A stretch of 64,000 nt of DNA from Halotalea alkalilenta DSM 17697 (GTDB taxonomy: Bacteria > Pseudomonadota > Gammaproteobacteria > Pseudomonadales > Halomonadaceae). Below, piece after piece: positions 57,682 through 64,000 of the stretch (position 1 is its first letter; each line of letters opens with the position of its first letter). The position numbers were made by a program, and so were the translations under genes. The notes below the pieces were generated by a model that was given only the letters and a program-made list of their open reading frames with translations, was not told where the DNA came from and searched no databases. The stretch is taken from assembly GCF_000621205.1 (NCBI RefSeq), contig NZ_KK211228.1, positions 204,246 to 268,245 of the forward strand, written 5' to 3'.

Positions 57682-59118
57682 ATGGACCTGACCGATGCCG
57701 TTCTAGCGCTGGCTTTCGTCGGCGACCTCAGCATGGGGCGCGCAACCGATCATTCGCGCCGCACGGCCTGCTTGGCAGGCCTGCTCGCCGCAGCCGAAGG
57801 CGCTGGTCCCGCCGAGCAGAACCATGCTCGCGCGGTCGCGCTGCTGCGCTGGTCGGGCTGCACCGCCAATGCCAGCGGCTTCGCCGAACTGCTGGGCGAC
57901 GACATCGCCTCGCGCGAAGCAATGATGGCGCAAACCCTGCCGCCATTGGACGCGCACACCCGCTCGCTGATCGTGCCGCTGGCCGTCATTCATTGTGAGA
58001 TATCCGGCGATGTGGCGGCGAACCTGGGACTGCCGCCTGAGGTGGAGGCAGGATTGCGCCACGCCTTCGAACGCCATGACGGCCTGGGCTCGCCGCAAGG
58101 CCTCGGCGCGGACGCGGTACCGCGCGCGGCCTACCGGGTCAACGTGGCGAGCGACCTGGAGATACTCGCGCGCGCCCATGGGCGCGAACAGGCGTTGAAG
58201 CTCCTGCAAGCCGAGGCAGGCGCGAAGTACCCAGCCGACCTGACCATGCTTGCGATCGAACACGGCCCGCGCTGGCTCGACGACATGGAACTCATGCCCC
58301 CTCGCGTCTCGGACTGGGACCTCCGCGCCGGGGGAACCCAGACGCCTCCCAAGCTTACGCTGCTGGCGGACGTCGTGGAGCTCAAGCTGCCCTGGCTGGC
58401 CGGGCACTCCCGGCGAGTCGCGCACCTGGCCTGCCAGTGCGCCGAGCTCATCGGCATGGAGAAAGCCGAACGGGAGCTGCTGCAAGACGCCGCGCTGCTG
58501 CATGGCATCGGGCGGGCGGCGCTGCCCAACCAGCTCTGGAACACGCCGCCCGACCAGCTCTCTAGCCACCAGTGGGAGCAGGTCCGGCTGATGCCTTACT
58601 GGACCTCGCGAGCGGCACGCCAGATCCCTGGCCTGGGTCCCGCGACGGAACTCGCTTCCTACGCTTATGAACGATTGGACGGCAGCGGCTACTTTCGCGG
58701 CGTAGGGGGCGCGGCGCTGGCGACGTCGCATCGAGTGCTGGCCACAGCCGTCGCACTACAGACGCTGGTCGAGGCACGTCCATGGAGGCCCGCGCATACG
58801 CCCGGGGAGGCCGCACGGATGCTGAGGGAAGAAGCGAGCGCCGGGCGCTTCGACGTCGACATCACCGAAACCGCGATCATGGCGGCATCGGGCGTCGCCC
58901 CTGCGCGACCGGCGCCCAGCACCGGCACTGTGCTATCGCAACGCGAACTCGAGGTTTTACGGCAGATCAGCCTCGGCGCGAGCAACAAGGAAGCCGCCCG
59001 CACGCTGGGTATCAGCCCCAGCACCGTAGGCACTCATGTCGAGAGCATCTTTCGCAAGCTCGACTGCGCCACCCGGGCGGCGGCCACGCTCAAGGCGCTC
59101 ACCGCGGGCCTGCTTTGA
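57682..59118 (+). CDS. HD-GYP-like domain protein with C-terminal LuxR helix-turn-helix
   Basis: The 478-residue protein has an N-terminal HD-like half (His24 in Thr-Asp-His-Ser-Arg-Arg). A second HD-GYP-like half follows, with His242 in Gly-His-Ser-Arg-Arg-Val-Ala-His, His274-Gly275-Ile-Gly where His-Asp is expected, and Arg-Leu-Asp-Gly-Ser-Gly-Tyr-Phe-Arg-Gly (331-340) in place of GYP. A LuxR helix-turn-helix occupies about 418-478. The altered metal and GYP motifs suggest a sensor rather than an active phosphodiesterase. ATG 57682 is used; the upstream frame lies in the divergent promoter. Confidence 0.8.
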   Translation: MDLTDAVLALAFVGDLSMGRATDHSRRTACLAGLLAAAEGAGPAEQNHARAVALLRWSGCTANASGFAELLGDDIASREAMMAQTLPPLDAHTRSLIVPLAVIHCEISGDVAANLGLPPEVEAGLRHAFERHDGLGSPQGLGADAVPRAAYRVNVASDLEILARAHGREQALKLLQAEAGAKYPADLTMLAIEHGPRWLDDMELMPPRVSDWDLRAGGTQTPPKLTLLADVVELKLPWLAGHSRRVAHLACQCAELIGMEKAERELLQDAALLHGIGRAALPNQLWNTPPDQLSSHQWEQVRLMPYWTSRAARQIPGLGPATELASYAYERLDGSGYFRGVGGAALATSHRVLATAVALQTLVEARPWRPAHTPGEAARMLREEASAGRFDVDITETAIMAASGVAPARPAPSTGTVLSQRELEVLRQISLGASNKEAARTLGISPSTVGTHVESIFRKLDCATRAAATLKALTAGLL

Positions 59119-59318
59119 CGGGCTGTCGAAGTCCCCGACCGCCTGACGAACTGCTTGCGTGATGGACAACAGGCCGCAGCCCGTACCGATCATCGCGGCC
59201 AGCAGAATGCGCCGGTAGCTTCTGACTTCCGAGGTGGTTGTTTCTGTGCTCATGGCTGCTGTCATTCTCTTGGTGTGCTGGCAGTAGCGCGGCGTCATCC
59301 GGCAGCCGTCCGAGGCGA

Positions 59319-60644
59319 TCAACGAGCTCGATCGGGCGAGCGCCGCGCCTGCGCGCGGCCCAGCCACAGCGCAAGCGCCGCCCACACCAGCGCCAGCGGC
59401 ACCACCACGCTGACCAGTCCACCCATCGCCAGCCCGAGACGCCCGAGCGCTCCTTCGGTCTGCGCACCGGCGACATCACCGGCGCGGTAGACGAAGGTGT
59501 CGACGAAGGCCTTGGCCTTGTACTTCTCCTCGCGGCCCACCACGGTGAACAGCGCCTCGCGCGCCGGCCGGGTGATGCCGCGCTGTACGGCACGGTTGGT
59601 GGCCTCGAGCAGCACCAGCACCACGAACGAGCCGTAGATCGCAAGGCCGATGAAACCGAGCGCGGTGGCCACCGGCAGGATCGCCAGCGCCACGCCCAGG
59701 CCGAAGCGCTGGATGATCTTGCCGGTCAGGGTGAGCTGCAGCACCAGCACCGCGACCTGCGTCCACATGTCGATGCTGCCGAGCAGCGCCGCGCGCGCAT
59801 CCATGTCGTCGGCGACCTGCGCGACCATCTGCAGGCGGGTGAAGTAGACGAAGGTCGCGACCACGGTCATCAGCAGGATGTAGCCGGCGATGCCGGTCAG
59901 ATAGGGCGAGCGGAACACCGCGCGCAGGCCCGCCCAGGCGCTGCCGCCGATGCGCTCGGACTCGTCGGCCGGTCCTGCCGTGGCGGCGGACGCATCGGTG
60001 CCTGCCCGGTCCGGCGCCACGTGCACCAGCAACCAGGCCATGGCCAGCGCCAGCAGCAGGAACCCGCCGGCGACCAGCAGCAGGCTGGGGGTGCCCAGCG
60101 GCTCGGCCAGCTGCGAGGTGAGCCAGGGGCCGAAGATCGCCCCGAGCGTGCCGCCGACCGAGATCAGGGCGAACAGGCGCTTGCCCTGGTCGCTGGTGAA
60201 GCGGTCGGCCAGCAGCGCCCAGAACACCATGGTGACGAACAGGTTGAACACGCTGAACCAGACGAAGAACACCTGGCCGCTGCGCTCGCCGATCGCGCCG
60301 GGGGCGAAGATCAAAAGGCCCCATAAGCCGGCCAGGCTCAGCACGAAGAAGCCGTAGGTCGCGCTGATGAACTGCAGCCGCCGCAGCCGGCTGACCAGCC
60401 AGCCGAACAGCGGGTTCACCGCCAGCGTCACCAGCGCGGTGCCGATGAACAGCCAGCGGATGCTCTCGATGCCGCGCTCCATGCCCAGCGCATCGCGCGC
60501 GGGCCGCAGCAGCATCAGCGCGGTCAGTACGCAGAAGAAGAACAGTGCTGCGATCAGTACCGGCCCGATCTCCTCGCGGCGCAGGTTGAACAGGGTCTGC
60601 AGCGCGTGCGGCCGGCGTGCGTCAGGGGTTGCAGGTCGGGTCAT
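59319..60644 (-). CDS. NTP/NDP-exchange-transporter-family membrane protein
   Basis: The 441-residue inner-membrane protein has about 12 hydrophobic segments and an MFS-like fold. The start has Glu-Glu-Ile-Gly-Pro-Val-Leu and Leu-Leu-Arg-Pro-Ala-Arg-Asp-Ala-Leu. The middle has Thr-Asn-Arg-Ala-Val-Gln-Arg-Gly-Ile-Thr-Arg-Pro-Ala-Arg-Glu-Ala-Leu and Lys-Tyr-Lys-Ala-Lys-Ala-Phe-Val-Asp-Thr. These resemble the free-living branch of the ATP/ADP translocase family. ATP import is not implied; the role outside intracellular bacteria is unclear. AGGAG precedes ATG 60644. Confidence 0.8.
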   Translation of the reverse strand: MTRPATPDARRPHALQTLFNLRREEIGPVLIAALFFFCVLTALMLLRPARDALGMERGIESIRWLFIGTALVTLAVNPLFGWLVSRLRRLQFISATYGFFVLSLAGLWGLLIFAPGAIGERSGQVFFVWFSVFNLFVTMVFWALLADRFTSDQGKRLFALISVGGTLGAIFGPWLTSQLAEPLGTPSLLLVAGGFLLLALAMAWLLVHVAPDRAGTDASAATAGPADESERIGGSAWAGLRAVFRSPYLTGIAGYILLMTVVATFVYFTRLQMVAQVADDMDARAALLGSIDMWTQVAVLVLQLTLTGKIIQRFGLGVALAILPVATALGFIGLAIYGSFVVLVLLEATNRAVQRGITRPAREALFTVVGREEKYKAKAFVDTFVYRAGDVAGAQTEGALGRLGLAMGGLVSVVVPLALVWAALALWLGRAQARRSPDRAR

Positions 60645-60739
60645 GGCAAGAGACTCCTGTCCCGGAGCACGCCGGTATCCGGGACGAATTCGCCACCGGG
60701 AACATGCGAGGCGCGCTTTGGAAGACGAGGTCGCAGCAT

Positions 60740-61237
60740 TCATGCTCGAGCGGCCTTGAGCACTTGACGCGGGATGAAGTGCGAAACCCAGGCCGCAATC
60801 GAGCCGAGCGTCGTGGCGCCGGCCAGGTGGACGACGCTCTCGAGAGCCGGCTCGAGATGCGCGGCGAACCAGGTCACGAGGCCGAGAAAGTAGCTCGGCA
60901 GGTTGTTCAGGACCGGCATGCCGCGGAGCGAGACCACGACCAAGGCGACCACGAACACGACCAGAGGCAGCGCCAACGATACGCCCAGCGCCGGGACCAG
61001 TGCGCCGCTGGCAAGCGCCGATAGCGCACCGATGCCCAGCCCGAGCCAGACGCACCCCAGGTTCTCGAGCGTCGATCGGGTGGTCAGGCCGCGGGTGAAG
61101 AACGCGATCCAGCCGATGAACATCGCCCAGACCGGCAGCGAAAGCGCGAGCGCGCCAGCGGCGGCAAGAGCGGCGGTGACGGCGGCGGCGAAGGTCACCG
61201 TGAGATAGCCGCGCGGTGAATCCTGGGAATGACTCAT
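60740..61237 (-). CDS. DUF1097 family membrane protein
   Basis: The 165-residue protein has about five hydrophobic segments and the DUF1097 pattern: Trp-Ala-Met-Phe-Ile-Gly-Trp-Ile-Ala-Phe-Phe near residue 37 and Pro-Ser-Tyr-Phe-Leu-Gly near 113. The family includes E. coli YcdZ and has no proven function. It is transcribed leftward, 95 bp ahead of the exchanger-type transporter gene, so they may be co-expressed. Confidence 0.8.
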   Translation of the reverse strand: MSHSQDSPRGYLTVTFAAAVTAALAAAGALALSLPVWAMFIGWIAFFTRGLTTRSTLENLGCVWLGLGIGALSALASGALVPALGVSLALPLVVFVVALVVVSLRGMPVLNNLPSYFLGLVTWFAAHLEPALESVVHLAGATTLGSIAAWVSHFIPRQVLKAARA

Positions 61238-61391
61238 TCGTTTCTCCTAGAGCACTCGAGGTTTGAGATCGACCAGTGCGTCGGACTTGCGCCGCTGCGC
61301 TGGGCCTTCACTCGCGGATGCACGGGTGAAGCAGGTTCTCCAGGCCGATGAGGTGCACTTCCATGTGCACGGTCGGCTGGGCGGGCGAAGT

Positions 61392-62129
61392 TCAGTTCAT
61401 GCCGCCGTTGACGAAGATCGTCTGCCCATTGATCCAGCGGGCGGGACCGGCGAGAAACGAGATCACCTCGGCAATCTCGGGCGGCTGCCCGATCCGATCG
61501 AAGGGGTTGAGGCTTGCGATCCGCTCGATGAGCGCCTCGTCCTTGCCGGTGAGGAACAGCTCGGTGGCCACGGGGCCAGGGCCGACCGCATTGACGGTGA
61601 TGTCACGACCCTTGAGCTCGCGGGCGAGAATCAGGCTCAGGCCCTCGACCGCGCCCTTCGACATAGCATAGGGGCCATAGGCCGGCAGGGCCTGTCGCTC
61701 TACCGCGGTCGAGATGTTGATGATCGCACCTCCCGCGCGCATCCGCCGAGCTGCCTCGCGCGAGACCAGGAAGGTGCCGCGTACGTTGATCGCGTGCATG
61801 CGGTCGAACTCTTCGACGGTGAAATCGATGACCGGCTTGGTGGTCATGATGCCTGCGCAGTTCACAGTGACGTCCACGCCGCCGAACGCCTGTGCGGTGA
61901 AGTCGAACAGCGCTTCGACCTGCGCCTCGTCCGCGACGTCCGCCTTGAAAGCCCTGGCCTCGCCGCCGGCCGCGGTGATGGCCTCGACCGTCTGCTTGGC
62001 TGCCGCCTCACTGCCGGCGTAGTTGATGATGACGGCGAGCCCGTCCCTGGCCAGCCGCTCAGCCGCGGCCCGGCCGATGCCCCGCGAGGAACCGGTGACG
62101 ATGGCGACACGACGATTGATGATGGACAT
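61392..62129 (-). CDS. Short-chain dehydrogenase/reductase, FabG-like
   Basis: The 245-residue cytosolic oxidoreductase has Thr-Gly-Ser-Ser-Arg-Gly-Ile-Gly (residues 12-19), Asn-Cys-Ala-Gly near 90, Asn-Ile-Ser-Thr and Tyr-Ala-Met-Ser-Lys. A C-terminal Asn-Gly-Gln-Thr-Ile-Phe-Val-Asn-Gly-Gly closes the fold. A GGAG/AGGA site precedes ATG 62129; the longer reading begins inside the upstream gene. It lies 29 bp after another SDR gene. Substrate unknown. Confidence 0.88.
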   Translation of the reverse strand: MSIINRRVAIVTGSSRGIGRAAAERLARDGLAVIINYAGSEAAAKQTVEAITAAGGEARAFKADVADEAQVEALFDFTAQAFGGVDVTVNCAGIMTTKPVIDFTVEEFDRMHAINVRGTFLVSREAARRMRAGGAIINISTAVERQALPAYGPYAMSKGAVEGLSLILARELKGRDITVNAVGPGPVATELFLTGKDEALIERIASLNPFDRIGQPPEIAEVISFLAGPARWINGQTIFVNGGMN

Positions 62130-62158
62130 GATTCCTGCTCCTGTTCTGCGTTTAATGG

Positions 62159-63067
62159 TCAATTGGTGGCGCTGCGGGGAATGGCCTTGAGCAGGTCGCC
62201 GAGCTCGACACGGCGCAGGAACTCAGCGCGCACACGCTCCATGACTGCGTCGACGACCTCGCAGCCGTCCTCGGACAGATCGACGTGGACACGAAACGGC
62301 CGAGCCCCGGCGGGCGAAGCGAGCAGCCGTGCGATCGCGTCAGCGACCAGCTGCGGATCGTTGTCGTCCGGCTCGAGGCGCGCGATCCCTTTCATGACGA
62401 CGTCGGCAACGACGGCGTAAGGTCCTCGTGCATATTCAGCTGCGACTGCGCCGTCGGCCGGCTGGCCGGCATGGTCGAAGTGGCTCGTTCCGCTGGTGAA
62501 CACGCCGGGCATCACAATGGTGGACCCGATGCCCCAGCGAGCGAGCTCATAGGCGTAGGTGACGGCGAGCGAGTCCATTCCCGCCTTGGCGGCAAAATAA
62601 GGGCCTAGGAATGGCGGAATGCCACCACGCACGCTCGAGGACGATATCCAGACAAGATAGCCGGCGCCGCGCTCACGCATGTGCGGGAGCACAGCGCGAT
62701 TGACGCGCTGCGTGCCGAGAACGTTGACGTCATAAAGCTGCGCGAGCTGCTCAGCGGTGAAGGCCTCGGTAGGACCGAAGCTCATATGCCCGGCATTATG
62801 GACCACGACGTCGATCACCCCCTGCTCGGCGATGATCGTCTCGATCGCCTGGTCGACCACCGATTGAAGCTGGATGTCGAGCTCGATGGGATTGAGCACG
62901 ACGCCGTTGTCAGCCGCGAACTTTACCGCCTGCGCCGCCTTCGCGGCGTTGCGCCGCGCGATGTCTCGCATGCCGGCGTAGACGATGTGCCCCTGGCGGG
63001 CCAGCGTTTGCGCAATCAGCGAGCCGAAACCGCTCGACGCTCCAGTGATGAGAATTACTTGGGACAA
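62159..63067 (-). CDS. Short-chain dehydrogenase/reductase with TTG start
   Basis: The 302-residue SDR has Thr-Gly-Ala-Ser-Ser-Gly-Phe-Gly (residues 8-15), His-Asn-Ala-Gly near 90 in place of the common Asn-Asn-Ala-Gly, Trp-Ile-Ser-Ser-Ser and Tyr-Phe-Ala-Ala-Lys. A C-terminal tail of about 60 residues follows. TTG 63067 has GGAG 7 bases upstream and gives the exact family N-terminus. It is first of a two-SDR operon, probably controlled by the divergent-side TetR region. Confidence 0.85.
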   Translation of the reverse strand: MSQVILITGASSGFGSLIAQTLARQGHIVYAGMRDIARRNAAKAAQAVKFAADNGVVLNPIELDIQLQSVVDQAIETIIAEQGVIDVVVHNAGHMSFGPTEAFTAEQLAQLYDVNVLGTQRVNRAVLPHMRERGAGYLVWISSSSVRGGIPPFLGPYFAAKAGMDSLAVTYAYELARWGIGSTIVMPGVFTSGTSHFDHAGQPADGAVAAEYARGPYAVVADVVMKGIARLEPDDNDPQLVADAIARLLASPAGARPFRVHVDLSEDGCEVVDAVMERVRAEFLRRVELGDLLKAIPRSATN

Positions 63068-63481
63068 TGTGTTTCTCCACAGTCAGGGGAAATTCGCCTG
63101 AGTCGGTCACCGGCAGCGAACATCGATGCGAGACGCCGAACCGTTGGATTAGAGGAGCTGCTGTTTCCTCTTATTAGAATGATGATGGAATATGTTCCGT
63201 ACGATAAGACTGACTAATCCGAATGACATGTACGAAATGACGCACAATTAGCTCGAGGGTTTGCCAGTGACCAGGCTTTCAGCCGGCGCTGAATGGATGA
63301 CGATGCAACGCTCGACATCTCGGCGGGAAAGGGGTCAGCTCTTTTGAGGGGTCTCCTTGCATGGCCAGAACTTGATGGGTCGGGACCAAACGAGAGCGCC
63401 GCGGCTGAAGGCCGCGGCGCATTGCATAGAAGCGATCACAAGCCGCAAGGCTGGCCTGCTCGAACATCACCGCCCGTCGGT
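63068..63481. other. Intergenic region between the SDR operon and the TetR gene
   Basis: There is no supported gene in this stretch of about 410 bp. The part at 63170-63250 is AT-rich and holds two GTACGA-type repeats (near 63198-63203 and 63230-63235) that could be regulator sites. A hairpin at 63396-63420 ends the TetR transcript. Confidence 0.45.
63396..63420 (-). terminator. Terminator of the TetR gene
   Basis: GCGCCGCGGC and GCCGCGGCGC form a perfect 10-bp stem around TGAAG, 62 bp past the TetR stop. TCTCGTTTGG follows on the minus strand. Confidence 0.65.
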
Positions 63482-64000
63482 TTACGAGGCGGGCGGAGTA
63501 GCGCCCTCTTTCGGCGCTCCCGGCTCCGCTGAGGCATGGACACGGCGCAGGCCATCGACCAACAGCTCGACCATCTTGTGCAGGTGGCCGGGCTCCTTAT
63601 CATGGCCGCCCCGGCCCAAGGCAGCGACCGCCTGGAGCAGCTCGTTCGCCTGGTAACCCCGACGGATGGCCCCGGAATCGATGGCGGCGTCCAGCAGCAT
63701 CTGGAGCGCAGGCCCGAGACGGGAAAAGAAGTAGCCGGGCAAGGCACTATAGGCCGGGTCGCTGGAGTTGAGCCCCCTTGCCAGGCCGCGCTTGGTCGAG
63801 ATGAAATCCGCGAAACACCGCATCCAGCCGGCGAGCGCCTCGAAGGGTTCGTGCCGGCCGGCGAGAACCGCGGCCGCATCCGCGCACTCGTCCACCTGGC
63901 TGCGATAGACCGCAACGATCAGATCCGAGCGCTGCGGAAAATGACGGTAAACCGTGCCAAGTCCAACACCGGCCCGCTGAGCGATCTCGCGAACCGGCGC
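63482..64000 (-). CDS. TetR/AcrR-family regulator, N-terminus beyond the window
   Basis: The open frame reaches the window end, so the first residues are missing; 172 codons are visible. They begin inside the helix-turn-helix (Val-Arg-Glu-Ile-Ala-Gln-Arg-Ala-Gly-Val-Gly, Thr-Val-Tyr-Arg-His-Phe). A TetR C-terminal ligand domain follows. An internal Met near 63895 is not the true start. It probably controls the neighbouring SDR operon; the ligand is unknown. Confidence 0.88.
   Translation of the reverse strand, partial: APVREIAQRAGVGLGTVYRHFPQRSDLIVAVYRSQVDECADAAAVLAGRHEPFEALAGWMRCFADFISTKRGLARGLNSSDPAYSALPGYFFSRLGPALQMLLDAAIDSGAIRRGYQANELLQAVAALGRGGHDKEPGHLHKMVELLVDGLRRVHASAEPGAPKEGATPPAS

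Overview
The window reads as a high-GC gammaproteobacterial chromosome, most like Halomonadaceae (Halomonas, Kushneria, Halotalea and relatives). This rests on gene order and protein character: a uvrC-pgsA-tRNA Gly/Cys/Leu block, purMN beside a PerM-type permease and hda, and an mrp-dcd pair. No rRNA or species marker is present, so genus is not claimed. No prophage or CRISPR array was seen.

0-16 kb is mainly housekeeping. It opens with the end of an FAD flavoprotein coupled by an ATGA overlap to a NuoF-like NADH dehydrogenase subunit. Two identical tRNA-Val(GAC) genes follow. Next is a complete glycerol regulon (glpF-glpK leftward, glpR and glpD rightward) with an almost ideal GlpR operator before glpD. 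Then come fumC, a YjbQ protein, hda with a PerM permease, purM-purN, dcd, an Mrp/ApbC P-loop ATPase, a NYN-domain nuclease-like protein and arfB. A 360-bp gap between purN and dcd holds two identical terminator-like hairpins around a strongly structured segment.

16-25 kb is a chaperone-usher pilus cluster of the Csu type: four spore-coat-U pilin-like proteins, chaperone, usher and a two-domain tip protein. A divergent LysR regulator follows. The cluster appears to sit between mrp-dcd and metG, which lie together in Pseudomonas.

24.9-28.6 kb carries metG, an orphan soluble RnfB with a long charged C-terminus, and nth. The remaining rnf genes that normally stand before nth are missing.

28.6-36 kb is a decayed defence and mobile-element island with lower GC. 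It holds an IS481-type remnant, an apparently intact AbiEi/AbiEii toxin-antitoxin pair with a palindromic operator over its -10 box, and an orphan C-terminal piece of a type I restriction HsdR. It also holds an unknown AT-rich gene and a frameshifted, truncated gene starting with a PD-(D/E)xK-like nuclease domain. That gene is cut by an IS21-family element, which is itself cut by a dead IS3-family element.

36-49 kb is housekeeping again: a SulP anion transporter, a HlyU-like protein, rnt, grxD, tRNA-Ala(GGC), uvrC, pgsA, tRNA Gly/Cys/Leu behind a consensus promoter, ppk-ppx, an MHS-family transporter and two small conserved-looking proteins.

49-64 kb is an accessory redox and hydrolase region with many local regulators. 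It contains an aldo-keto reductase/SDR/SnoaL-like operon divergent from an AraC regulator, a saccharopine-dehydrogenase-like protein and a Tat-exported epoxide-hydrolase-like protein behind a 27-bp operator. It also contains a secreted alpha/beta hydrolase, an HD-GYP-like/LuxR hybrid, an NTP/NDP-exchanger-type transporter, a DUF1097 membrane protein, two SDRs and a TetR regulator cut by the window end. All family assignments were made by reading the sequence; no searches were run.
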